Made by a program: the position numbers and the translations under genes
DNA from: Spongilla lacustris
Lineage: Eukaryota; Porifera; Demospongiae; Spongillida; Spongillidae
Assembly (NCBI GenBank): GCA_949361645.1
Contig: OX442417.1
Location: 14,187,954 to 14,251,953, forward strand
Direction: 5' to 3'
DNA length: 64,000 nt
Notes under the pieces: model-generated
Database searches by the model: none
Seen by the model: the letters and a program-made list of their open reading frames with translations, nothing else
Told to the model about the DNA's origin: nothing
In this document: one piece after another, positions 21,937 to 32,869 of the stretch
Layout of the letters: every line of letters starts with the position of its first letter
Numbering within the stretch: position 1 is the first letter of the stretch

Positions 21937-23039
21937 ATGGCTTCAGGAAGACAACCTCATCAATGTGTACATTGTGGAAAGGAATTTTCACAACAGTCAC
22001 ATCTGCAAAGACACATGCTCACTCATACTGGAGAGAAGGCACATCAGTGTCAACAATGTGGAAAGTCATTTTCACAACAGTCAAATCTGAAAAGACACAT
22101 GCTCACACATACTGGAGAGAAGCCACATCAGTGTCAACAATGTGGAAAGGCATTTTCACATCAGTCAAGTCTGAACGCACACATGCTCACTCATACTGGA
22201 GAGAGGCCACATCAGTGTCAACAATGTGGAAAGGCATTTTCACTACAGTCAAATCTGAAAACACATATGCTCACTCATACTGGAGATGGGCCACAGTGTC
22301 AACAATGTGGAAAGTCATTTTCTCGACAGTCAAATCTGAAAAAACACGTGCTCACTCATACTGGAGAGAAACCACATCAGTGTCAACAATGTGGAAAGGC
22401 ATTTTCACATCAGTCAAGTCTGGAAACACACATGCTCACTCATACTGGAGAGAAGCCACATCAGTGTCAACAATGTGGAAAGGCATTTTCACACCAGTCA
22501 AATTTGAAAAAACACATGCTCACTCATACTGGAGAGAGGCCACATCAGTGTCAACAATGTGGAAAGGCATTTTCACATCAGTCAAGTCTGAAAAAACACA
22601 TGCTCACTCATACTGGAGAGAGGCCACATCAGTGTCAACAATGTGGAAAGTCATTTTCACTACAGTCAAATTTGAAAAAACACATGCTCACTCATACTGC
22701 AGAGAAGCCACATCAGTGTCAGCAATGTGGAAAGGCATTTTCACATCAGTCAAGTCTGAAAACACACATGCTCACTCATACTGGAGAGAGGCCACATCAG
22801 TGTCAACAATGTGAAAGGCATTTTCACGACAGTCACATCTGAAAACACACATGCTCACTCATACTGGAGAGAAGATTTACAAATGTTTCTGTACAAAGTC
22901 ATTTACAAGCTCACATGCATTGAAGGCCCACTGCAGGGTTCATACTGGAGAGAGGTTGAGGTGCAGTAACTTTGGATGTACCAAATCTTACCTGTACAAG
23001 AAGAGTTTAGACTATCATAATAAGTCATGTCACATCTAA
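21937..23039 (+). pseudogene. C2H2 zinc-finger gene with 3' frameshift (unit 2)
   Basis: The ATG at 21,937 (ATAAAAATGGCTTCAGG) is shared with the unit 3 and 4 copies. It follows a CTTCAGTCTGCAG stretch that looks like a splice acceptor, so 5' exons may exist. Ten intact fingers run to about 22,800. Then one G is missing (GTGAAAGGC instead of GTGGAAAGGC, about 22,812), giving a stop at 22,842. The remaining fingers, including the CX1C finger and the terminal SCHI finger, continue in another frame to 23,039. One linker is changed to TGDGPQC with loss of a residue and another to TAEKP. Thirteen fingers are recognisable in total. A sequencing error could explain the single missing base; otherwise the protein loses its last three fingers. 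Confidence 0.8.
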
Positions 23040-23142
23040 CACTAAAACGTTTTTGTTATGTTGGACAGCTTTAATGTTTGTATTTGCCGAGTGTGCAGCT
23101 GTACTAGATCTAGTGTGCATGGGAGATGGCATACTTATATTA

Positions 23143-23805
23143 AGGCGTCTTTACTAGCAACTGCAATCCGGATCGATCCGGATTGGGGGTGCGTCCACAC
23201 CAGCTAATTAGTATTCATCGACCAAACCGAATCGATGCAGTTAGGGCGTGCCGATACTTATAATTAATGGCCGCTGTTTAGAGTCCACATAAAACCGGCT
23301 GGGAATGGCATACATTTGCTTAGCGGCGTACATGGAGCTATGCAAAAGTCACCTTAGGAAAAAAGGGACACGTGGCCTTGTCCTGTTACATGTATACCTC
23401 CATTAGAGTCCTTAACCTAGTACCTGTGCGCGTTTATGATTATATGGATCATGCATGCTTATAACCTTTTTGTATTTCTGCACTAGGTTTTTCATCTTCA
23501 GGACAAATTGCTTCCACGTATGATCGTACCCGCAGTGCAGTAGCTATCCACTGATAGATTAACATGTTGCGTACAACTTCATTGAGCTGTCGTTGCACAT
23601 CTGCCCCTCTCATCCCTTCCCAGATCCCCACCAAATATGCGAGTTTCCTCCAAACTCCAAAGTGCATAAAACAGCAGCCATTTTCTATCATGGGTACGCC
23701 CTTAACTGCATCGATTCGGTTTGGTCGATGAATGCTAATTAGCTAGTGTGGACGCACCCTCAATCCGGATCGATCCGGATTGCGGTTGGTAGTGAAGAAA
23801 CGCCT
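23143..23805. mobile_element. PIF/Harbinger-like element, TTA target duplication, ~100-bp TIRs
   Basis: TTA flanks the element (23,140-23,142; 23,806-23,808). Ends begin AGGCGTCTTTAC and AGGCGTTTCTTCAC. The long inverted repeats include a perfect 20-bp palindrome AATCCGGATCGATCCGGATT in each arm. Units 1 and 3 have the empty site (ATATTAG). A minus-strand 80-codon open frame lies inside. Confidence 0.85.
23449..23691 (-). CDS. 80-residue open frame inside the Harbinger-like element
   Basis: It begins MIENGCCFMHFGVWRKLAYL and ends SAEIQKGYKHA. The composition is protein-like and helical. I do not recognise it. It might derive from a gene carried by the autonomous parent (PIF/Harbinger elements often carry a second Myb/MADF-like protein) or from captured host sequence. 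Confidence 0.3.
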   Translation of the reverse strand: MIENGCCFMHFGVWRKLAYLVGIWEGMRGADVQRQLNEVVRNMLIYQWIATALRVRSYVEAICPEDEKPSAEIQKGYKHA

Positions 23806-24229
23806 TTAGTCTTTTGTGGCAATGCAACTGGTAATGGTAATGTATCAGTATTACTATTGCAACCTACATGTATATGGACTTACTTATAGATATACATGCA
23901 ACATGACTGCTCCCCGTCCCACAATGCACATAGGCCTAATACTGGGCAGGTGTGTGTGTGAGATGGAGAATCAGTACAAATGTATTGTTACAAGCCTAAT
24001 GTTGACATATCTGGGCCTGGAGGGTCTACACATTTGCACATAACCTCTGTTTTTCATGTCATTCACCGCGAAAACATTTCTATTTGTACAATTGTAGTTA
24101 TAGTACTACACTATTTTATTATCTTATCTTGTAGTGGAAAATACAAACAGCTATTTCCCCTACATAAATAAACTTTTTGACAAAAAGCACTAATCAGGAG
24201 TATATTTGAGTCTGCAGTTTTATTCAATA

Positions 24230-25508
24230 AAGATTGATGCTGGTACACTTTTATCATGTAGTGCAATCTTATTTTTAAAAATCCGACTGAACATTTATAT
24301 ATGGTGAAAATAAAAGTTGTCCATGAAATTCGAACATGGGAGGAAATTTATCTCTAACCCAAACCAACCCTAACCACCCCTTCCTAGTCTCAGCCCCTAG
24401 ACCCTGATTCCTTCAGCTGCAGATTGGATTACATCACTGCTATGTGAAAAGTGGGTTTTGTGACTACCACGACTGGTATTAAGTATCTCCAATCAGATTG
24501 TGAGCATGCTGTTTTTCACGTGATATCTCACAAAATTTGCCGGTGCTATCTTTAGCTACAGAGGAAACAGCAATTAAAGGACATGACTCGTGATCTGTGA
24601 AGAATAGTCCAACTGTTTATTTCAGGATCAGACATGAAACCATCCCCATGGGAGATCTGTAGGCATCTGTTGTGGCTATCCCAGACCTCCTCTCCTCCTC
24701 TCTCCCCTCCTGTCCTCCTCTACCCTTCCTCCTCTCCCCCTCCCTCTTCTCCTCTCCCTCCTATCCCCCTCCCTCTCACCCCCCCCCCTTTATGTAGGCT
24801 ATCTGTACAAAGGACAATAGAGGGACACATCTCAGCTGTTTTTCTACCCATCTGAGCCTGGGGAGGAGGCTTCTGCCCTAAGCGTTCAAGAAATCAGTGG
24901 TGGGACTGTTCTCCATTGATGCCTTGGGGCAGTGGAGCAGAGGCGTGAATGCAGATGCCCATATCCAGCTGAGCAGCCAATATTCCAAGCAGTATGGAGG
25001 GCAGCTGAAGAACACATCAAAGGCATGTCGAGTATCTATGCTAATACATGTAGATCTCAATGCTTTTACTTTTTTATTTGCCAGTTCTGTTCGATGTTTA
25101 TCTAATTGCATGTGTCCGTATTAGCTGTAAATGTGTACATGGCTTGTCCTTACAAAATGTATAGTTTAACCAGCAACTGACATCAACATTATCAATTGCT
25201 TTCATAGATACATGTTTTGTGAAGGATGTAGTTTTACCTGGGTGCATGCGCTGAAGAAAGTACATGTATCATAGCAACTTGAATTGTATGGTGTCAGTTT
25301 CATTCCTTCCCCTCCCTCCCTCCGGCTCCCTCACTGCTCTCTCCCTCTCTCCTCCCCACACCACTCAAGGTGGTAGTCCCGGATGACCAAGGCTGCATTT
25401 CCTCTGTTGGGGTAATGGAGTTAGTACACCTGGAGCCTAACGATGGACAAGGTTAGCTCCACCCACTGTTTGCAATGTGGTGAATTAGAGTTCGGCCTAA
25501 GTATGAAC
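24230..25508 (+). pseudogene. Gene X, unit 2 copy, first part (E1-E2)
   Basis: E1 (about 24,830-25,030) reads FSIDALGQWSRGVNADAHIQ then LSSQYSKQYGGQLKNTSKAC, after a pyrimidine-rich tract. A one-base T-run insertion breaks the frame at its start. E2 (25,373-25,414) is VVVPDDQGCISSVG. The rest of the copy resumes at 27,379 and 32,870 after large insertions. Confidence 0.5.
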
Positions 25509-26096
25509 TAAAGTCCGCGACAGTATCAAGGAAGTAAAAGGTTATGGCTTCATAATGAATATCATTAAAATCATGCCAATCATACTGCTATGTTGTAAAA
25601 CATGTCAGCAATGAATGCTGTAAAAATGAACCACTTATGCCGCTCAAAACTATGTCAATATTTTCAAGTGTATAAGGGCTACTTTATATTTTGTTTCAAT
25701 TTCACTATTATTTAGTATCGCATCCAAAACAAAAATCATAATTTGATTGTACGTGTAATTGTACCACTAGGTGCAAAAATTCTCGCATACCACTTACATA
25801 CTGTCGGTTTGGTTTTCAAGAACAGAATCTTAACGTTTTTGCCTCATTACTGGCGCCATCTTTAGACACCTCTTACCTTGTGTAAACTAAAACAACTCGC
25901 TAAAGTAACTGTAGTTTGCTCAACGCTTTTCATACGTCCTCCATATCCTTGAGCCATTCCTTTGTACCTTCCTTCATGAATTTAATTAGCGTCAATGATC
26001 GTGAATAATTATGCCGTCATTATTATTCAACTCACTGAATTTTTTGTTTAACGAATTGGGGGACTGAAAATAATGTATCGCGCCCTTTATTCTGAC

Positions 26097-27297
26097 TAGG
26101 GTGTGTAACCTCCCCTGAATAATGAAAATCGATTTTTCCGAATACTTTTAAAACACTAATCGATTTTTCAGGTTTTTCTGGATCTGAAAATCGATTTTTC
26201 CGAATACTTGAAAAAAGAAAATCGATTTTTCCGAATAGGTTTTGACAATTTGCCAGCCGAATACCTAGGTTATTCAGGTTTTCTGCTCATTGAGCCACCT
26301 AAATGTACACATCACACCAGAGACCCTCCTACAGCTACCCACATCACACCAGATACCCTCAGCACACAAACACACCTACCCCCATCACACCAGATGCCCT
26401 CAGCACACAAACACACCTACCCCCATCACACCAGATGCCCTCATGAGGTACACAACCATAGCTACCTCCATCACACCAGACACCTTACTACAACTAACCA
26501 CATTACACCAGATCAGTAGCCTCAGCAGGGATCCACAGCTACCCACATCACACCAGATGCACTCAGCACACAACCACAGCTACCTACATAGGCCTAAATC
26601 ACTTGGCCTAACCACATACCTTGTTGGGCGTGTCCCGACCTAAGTTAGCGTGGCCACGCTGAGCTTTACCAGTACCTACAGTCTACAGATGTACACATTG
26701 CACTTGATGCCAAAAGAATAGAACCACAGATGACGTTTACGCACCAACAGCCATGCAGCCTCCATTTCACCATCGCGAGTTTTGAAAATCCTAATATCTA
26801 CCGGGGTAAGAAAGCCTTAGTACGATCGCGGCAATATCAGCTCAGAGAGATTGATGCAAGAAGCCAGCTGGTTCGAAATACACTAAGCGAACTGACTTTG
26901 ATTTGCAGCTGGAGCTGTCCGTCGTCATGACACGTGAAGAGGGAGATCTCTTTTGGCTACATGTAGTTCGAATTACTGCCCGTGTATTTGATCTCGTCCC
27001 CACGTATATATTTATAGTAACAACAGTGACGTTATTTAGAAGTAATTATTGTACATGTAATATCGTAAACGCGTATCCGGATATCGTCATAAAAAGGTAT
27101 TCGAATAATGGGCGAATTGTCGATGCGGATGACGAATACCTAAGTACCTCCGAATGGAGATTCACAAACCGGTTATTTCGAATAGAACAAATCCAATAAT
27201 CGATTTTTCCGAGTAACGCTAAATTACTATTCGAACGGATAGGTTTTTGCGAATATCCGAATAACCCGAATAACCTGATAACCGGTTACACACCCTA
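26097..27297. mobile_element. hAT-type non-autonomous element, nested
   Basis: Ends TAGGGTGTGTAACC and GGTTACACACCCTA, with a perfect 8-bp duplication ATTCTGAC (26,089-26,096; 27,298-27,305). Subterminal copies of AATCGATTTTTCCGAAT occur four times near the left end and once near the right. No transposase; the interior holds a minisatellite. Confidence 0.92.
26300..26600. repeat. ~40-bp minisatellite inside the hAT element
   Basis: Units of CATCACACCAGATGCCCTCA then GCACACAAACACACCTACCC, with variants. Confidence 0.8.
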
Positions 27298-27378
27298 ATT
27301 CTGACCCCAAATACACCAAAAATGTAAGAAAAAAACTGCATGTTAATTTTACTTCCTCGTTGCTGTCGTGGACTATAA

Positions 27379-27656
27379 TAAGATATGCTACTACACTGCA
27401 CGTACTTACATGTATGCGAAATCTCACAATTGTGGATTTTGCATAGTGACCTCATCAAGTGTCCTACTGTACATGTAGGTGCCTGCAGGGACCTTTGTTG
27501 GTTGCTACACACATATGTGTATGGCCTAAATCAGCTAGGCACTGATGCACGTGATGTAGAATCCTCAAGGCCTTTTGGGTTTCTGGCTATTTAGTAGACC
27601 ACGTCAGTGTCTATCTCAGTGAGGTGAAGGGTGAGGGAGAAGGTAATGTAAGTGAG
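27379..27656. other. Gene X intron remnant between insertions (unit 2)
   Basis: Collinear with 8,695-8,990 in unit 1. Holds no exon; separates the Harbinger-like insertion from the Transib-like one. Confidence 0.6.
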
Positions 27657-27661
27657 GATAG

Positions 27662-30600
27662 CACAGTGGTTTAACAGCAGGACATTGGGTATGGGTATGA
27701 TGCATATATTTTTTTTGCATAAACATTGTTGTAACTGATTAAAGTGTTACATTTTATTAGTAAAATAAGAAATTGAATTTATTTTTAAAACTGCATTTCG
27801 AAAGTTAATTTGATGAGCAATTTTCATTTCTGCTTACTTGAATTTTATCTGCTTTCCAAAATATATAAATTTGCAGTTTAGTATGTGAGTAAATAGCGTT
27901 TGTTCTGCTATTTCCAATAATACTAAACTCATAGGTACTTGCTTCAAATGCGCGGTAATATGTTCCATTTTATATGTAAAAAAACGAAATTTTTTCGATG
28001 TACCAACTTCAAGCACTTTTCTACACTATTCTAGGACCGAGCGAAGCAAGGAGTAACGGCCAATCGAATCTCCCGTGCATTTCCAATCCTCCAACCTAGC
28101 CGACTCCAACCGACTTTCCGTTTAGTGCTGCAACTAAGGTTCAAACGCGCGACATAGCGATGACTGATTAATTAATAATTATTTTAATAACTGTTTAGAT
28201 GAGCTGTTAGATGAGCTGTATCCTAAGTGACGATTGGATTCTTTTGTGTGCTGCTAGCTCAAGACAACAATAGCAGGCTACGGCTGTTCTTTTATGGAGG
28301 ATTTGCGCTGTCTTTGTGCTCTTTGTGTCGTGCACACACATGCGTATATCGTATGCATACCTGTATATAATGACTTATGTGTGCGATTATACCCGTCTCT
28401 TTTTCTATATGCGAAATGTGTGTGATTGCTATTTGGTTGTTTGATTGCTATTTGGTTGTTCGAAGCTGGTCATTGACATTAGCGTGCTATTGCAGTTTGA
28501 TTGCAAAGGTTTTATGGCTCAAAAGGGAAAGTCCATTTCCAACGCGGACGCTTACGACAAATACATAAAGGGGTTTAAAAGCGATTGGGAGGCTTCAGGG
28601 CAGTTTATTAGCGATGAAAGCTTACTTTCTGAGAAGGATCAAAGTAGCAAGTTAAGGAAACATTGGTCTAATCGAATGGCTCTGCTGAGAAGGAAGTGGA
28701 ATAATCTAAATCGACATAAACGGTCAGAGAAGACAATTGAAGCCTTTCTCTCCTACCAACAAGAGGTATTTTACAATCCCTCCACTGCAGTTGAAGATGA
28801 CACCACTACATGTATGTCATCAGCTTCATCGCCTGAAGAGAATGTGGAAGGGGGAGTACTGTTGAAGAAAGCGAAGAAGTGCATATGAGTACTGCACCTC
28901 TTAGCCCGTTACATGAACTCAGCCAAAGACACGCAAGGAGGAGAACTGATGCTATACTTACACAATTGAAAGAGGAGGCAGAGAAGCAGATGATAACAGT
29001 CACTCAACTTTTGGGATACCTACTTTACAGGGTAAACTACACTCACGATAAGGCTGTGGCTGAGGTTGGTAAGAAGTTGTTCGACCAGGAATCTGTAGAC
29101 AGAGAGGTTACCTTGGATGAAGCTTTGTATATGCTGTCAACTTATAGGCTGGGCCGATCTGCCTATACAAGTTTGAGACATGATCTGATGCAAAAGGTGG
29201 ACCTACCAGCTCATTATAAACTTATGCAACACAAGAACATGATTATGCCCAGTGTGAGTTCTCCAATTGGAGTGTCAGGGGTCTCTGTAAACCCTGTGAA
29301 TCTGTTCAGATTCACTTTCAGAGACTTTTTGGGATTCTGGTGTTGCAGCCTGGAATATATAGGATGTCTGCAAAGGAAGGTCTTGATGGATCAGGGAGGC
29401 ATGCCATCTATGATCAAAAAGGAAATGTTGAGACTCACAACATGATTCTCTGGATGTGGGTACCCTTAGAAGTCTCAAAAGATCTAGATCAAGACCAGCC
29501 TAGCACAAGTCAGAGCAATGTAATATGGACTGAATACACTCCTAACAGCCCTGATGCTGCTCGACCAATATTGATTACATTGGGAAAAGAGGACAGTGAT
29601 TTGCTGAACAAAATCGTTCCTCCAGTTGATATTGAAATAGAACTTGCTGCATAGAAGTGGTGTGACAGTTGACATGATGGAAAGCTGTATGAAATGAAAA
29701 TACAATTTCTTCGCTCAATGAACGATGGTAAAATGCAAAAGCTTTTGGTTGGGAGAGGCGGCGCATTTTGTATCTTATGTTCATTCACAAAAGAAGATGC
29801 TGTTTCTGTGGACCAAATTCAGGATGGATTTGAAATGGATAATGTGGATATCGATGCATTGAAGGCTCTTTATGAAAGTTTGGAAGTTGATGGGGAAGTT
29901 TCAAAATCAAGAGGAGATTACGAGGAGCGAATGGGTTTAACTCAAACTCCTATTACATCATTTAATGTGCATACCTTTCCCATTCTTCATGCGCTCCTTA
30001 GGGGTTTGGACTACTGTTTGAAAATAATCTACAAGCTGAATGCAGGAGTGACTGCCTGGAGAGAAAACAAAGAGCAGGCCAGTTGGGTTAATAAAGCTAA
30101 GGAAAGAGTGAGGGGAATAATAAAGAAAAAAACTGGAATGATTATTGACAGGCCTGACAGTGTAGGAGGAGGAACCACAACTACTGGGAACACGGCAAGA
30201 AAATGTTTGTTTGAGGCAAAAAACCATCAGGTTTTGATAGAGTGTATACCTCTAAAGGTCAGATCAGATGGAGAGTGTGATAGAAAAGTCTTTGATGAAA
30301 TTATCACTAACCTCTCTGTCATTTTAAGAGCAATTTCATCTAAGCAAATAGTGAACACTCATCAGCTTGACCAACTGTGTAAGGAAACGGCAATTAAACT
30401 GGTACGTCACTGGCCTACTTTCAGATTTACACCAACCATGCATGAAATTCTTGCACATTTGTTAATGAGTCAAAAGGCTTAGGTACACTATCTGAAGAGC
30501 CATTGGAGCATAATAATAAAAAACTTTCGTGCATATCGTGAAAGATTGGCTCGAAAAACAACACAGCAAGCGAACCTAACAGATGTGTTAACTAGACTAT

Positions 30601-31260
30601 GGATCAAGTCAGATCCAATAGTCAGGAGTTATCGACAAGTGGTTAAATGTTCATTTTGCAATGGACCACACAATGTTCGCTCCTGCCCTCAAAGACTGGA
30701 GGTCACTAGTGGGTGTGAATCATTTGAAGATCACTTGGTTGAGTGTATTTTTACTACTGGTGAGGGAACAGATCAAGGTGTACACATGGAATATGATGAA
30801 GATACTGCTACAGCCCAACAACACAACCTTCAACTCACATGGCATCAGGTGATAGCAATTAAACAGTGGTGTTTAAACTGAGTCCTTAATAGATTTGTAG
30901 TAATAACTAAACTTTCTATCGCATTGAACTACAGTATTATTATACTTGATTACATTGGTTTAATTCTAGTTAATTAATTTGTATTAATAAAAATTATTTT
31001 ATTTCACCACTTGTTAACAGTGAATAAAGAAATAGTTACATGTACCTGTAGTTAACTAATGCAGGGTATGTTGCTTTTCAGTTTTAAAAGCAGTACTTTT
31101 AATCTTGATTATGTTGGTTTGATATTATGTAACATAAAATACAAAACAGATATTAATCAATGTACACTAATTCATTACAGCTGTGGTAGTAATACTTTGG
31201 TGTGCTAGGATTCTATTATATTAAATATGTCCTCCTGGACTACACTTCTAAACCACTGTG
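27662..31260 (+). mobile_element. RAG1/Transib-like DNA transposon, complete ends
   Basis: The element is 3,599 bp. The left end begins CACAGTGGTTTA at 27,662 and the right end is the exact complement, TAAACCACTGTG, ending at 31,260. A 5-bp duplication GATAG lies at 27,657-27,661 and 31,261-31,265; 5 bp is the duplication length made by Transib and RAG transposases. Unit 4 (about 61,922) shows the uninterrupted GATGATAGTAGG site. The first seven bases equal the V(D)J recombination-signal heptamer. I see no nonamer at 12- or 23-bp spacing. The interior encodes one decayed RAG1/Transib-like transposase and no kelch/RAG2-like protein. It sits in a gene X intron. Confidence 0.85.
28514..30881 (+). 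pseudogene. RAG1/Transib-like transposase, decayed
   Basis: A DDE recombinase that would cut at the CACAGTG ends. The N-terminal part (ATG 28,514; MAQKGKSISNADAYDKYIKG) runs to 28,888. The next frame starts at 28,885 (STAPLSPLHELSQRHARRR) and holds TQLLGYLLYRVNY. Reading then stays mostly in one frame from about 29,225: KEGLDGSGRHAIYDQKGN (first catalytic Asp, codon 29,385), MNDGKMQKLL (second Asp, 29,724), FCILC (CxxC, 29,769-29,780), GGGTTTTGNTARKCLF, MHEILAH (HxxxxH, 30,441-30,458) and LSEEPLEHNNK (Glu, about 30,506). A C-terminal CSFCNGPHNVRSC knuckle follows at about 30,650. These correspond to RAG1 D600, D708, C727/C730, H937/H942 and E962. Defects: frameshifts near 28,885 and 29,230, stops at 29,652 and 29,670, and compensating shifts around the Glu motif. 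It is therefore inactive as read. Confidence 0.78.
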
Positions 31261-31279
31261 GATAGTAGTGGGGGGAGAT

Positions 31280-32869
31280 TAGGGTCAACTATCGATAAGG
31301 TTTTGAGCTTATCGGTAATTATCAGTAAGTAAACACCTATTATCGAATACTTACTGAAATTACTCTACGCCTATCGATAAAAAACTTACCGATAAGCTTT
31401 CTTACTGAACGGTAATGATTACCGCTAAGGTAATAGGCTTGTCCAAAGGGTATCTGTTGGCATCTTAGTATCATTTGGCATCCGTGGATTCAGTAGGTTG
31501 TGGCCTTCCTTATTAGTTCCTTGAATGCATTCCTTCATAGCCTGCAAGGTTATTGATGGGTTCCCTACGGTGGCCCGGTAGGTCGCGGCTGTCATGACGT
31601 GCACATATGTGATTTGCTGACGTGCACACATGCACATCTGGGATTTGCGGACTTGCACATACTTGATTTGCAGACGTGCACACATGCACATCTGGGATTT
31701 GCGGACTTGCACATACTCGATTTGCAGACGTGCACACATGCACATCTGGGATTTGCGGACTTGCACATGCGCAATTTGCGGACGTGCACACATGCACATC
31801 TGGGATTTGCGGACTTGCACATACACAATTTGCGGACGTGCACATATGCATATCTGGGATTTGTGGACTTGCACATACGCGATTTGCGGAAGTGCAATTG
31901 TTTCCACGTGGTTACAACGTGTTCGCCACATGGTTGCCACGTGGCAACCACGTGGAAACAATTGCACTTCCGCAAATCGCGTATGTGCAAGTCCGCAAAT
32001 CGCGTATGTGCAAGTCCGCAAATCCCAGATGTGCATGTGTGCAAGTCCTCAAATCGCGTATGTGCAAGTCCGCAAATCCCAGATGTGCATGTGTGCAAGT
32101 CCTCAAATCGCGTATGTGCACGTCCGCAAATCCCAGATGTGCATGTGTGCACGTCCGCAAATCGCGTATGTGCACGTCATGACAGCCGCGACCTACCGGG
32201 CCACCGTAGTTCCCAAGTGTTGTGTGCGGACTATTATATTAATGGTCCTTGGTCCAACCTACATGTACCCATTTAATTTTGTACTTTGGTTGGCCTTCGA
32301 TGGCCAATAATCTCATTCGGAATAACCTGATATTTTGCAAGGAAATTGCAATGGCAACTTGATCATATGGACCCTAGGTTTTTGTGATGATGAAGCGTTT
32401 TAGCCTGTGGTGTTTCTTATCTAGTAGCTTTATTTTATACATGTAAGTTAAAAACGTCAAGTCTCTGTTGTTGTTAATTGTACACCAGTACCAGCGGACC
32501 GCGTATATTGATTTATATCGGTTACGCCGTGTGTCCGCAAACGCACAGTTCGTTGCTCTGACGTCACAGTGCTAGAAACAACTCCTATTCAAACATGTAC
32601 TCATGTTGTACATGTGTAGAAAATTCCCTCGAGTAATTTTCATAGCACTAATTCGGTTAATTTTGCCCACATGTTGTCTTGAATAATTATTTGAAGGCCA
32701 GTACAAGAAATATAAAAAATCAATAAGAAAGCCGAGTGTTACCGATAATATTCGGTTAGAAGTTATCTCTTACTGAAAGGTAATGATAAGAAAAGTGTCT
32801 TACCGGTTGCTTAACGGTATCGGATAACCGGTAAGCGGTAAGGACAAACCTTATCGATAGTTGACCCTA
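31280..32869. mobile_element. hAT-type non-autonomous element, 8-bp duplication
   Basis: Perfect 20-bp inverted ends starting TAGGGTCAACTATCGATAAG. The duplication GGGGAGAT is at 31,272-31,279 and 32,870-32,877. Subterminal regions are full of TTACCG/CGGTAA and TTATCGATAA words. Its left end lies only 19 bp outside the right end of the Transib-like element. A 643-bp palindromic element is nested inside. No transposase. Confidence 0.93.
31566..32208. mobile_element. 643-bp giant palindromic (fold-back) element
   Basis: Ends TACGGTGGCCCGGTAGGTCG and its complement; a 6-bp duplication GTTCCC (31,560-31,565; 32,209-32,214). Nearly the whole element is one inverted repeat. Each arm is a run of ~52-bp units (TGCACATCTGGGATTTGCGG then ACTTGCACATACGCGATTTG), and the centre is a TTTCCACGTGG...CCACGTGGAAA hairpin near 31,895-31,965. 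Long open frames on both strands are consequences of the repeat. Confidence 0.9.

Larger units (their letters stand above)
23040..24200. other. 3' flank of unit-2 zinc finger, with MITE insertion
   Basis: Homologous to 610-1,084 and 57,685-57,960. An AATAAA signal at about 24,167, just before CTTTTTGAC, could be the polyadenylation signal of the zinc-finger gene. The flank is interrupted by a Harbinger-like MITE. Confidence 0.55.
25512..27375. mobile_element. PIF/Harbinger-like element (TAA duplication) split by a hAT element
   Basis: Ends AGTCCGCGACAG and CTGTCGTGGACT are inverted repeats with one mismatch. TAA is duplicated (25,509-25,511; 27,376-27,378). Unit 1 at 8,690-8,705 has the uninterrupted site GAACTAATAAGAT. 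About 1.2 kb of the element is a nested hAT insertion. No transposase seen. Confidence 0.8.

Noticed and set aside
21822..22814. 330-codon second frame over the zinc-finger array (also 56,967-57,539, 36-464 and 46,670-46,990)
   Set aside because: It is the +1 frame shadow of the 84-bp finger repeats; 84 is divisible by three, so the shadow remains open.
27662..31260. RAG2-like partner and RSS nonamer
   Set aside because: No kelch-type or PHD-type coding seen on either strand, and no ACAAAAACC-like nonamer at 12- or 23-bp spacing from either heptamer. The element is RAG1/Transib-like only.
31425..32310. Many 110-226 codon Cys/His-rich frames on both strands
   Set aside because: Shadows of the giant palindromic element; the two strands encode the same repeat because the sequence is an inverted repeat.
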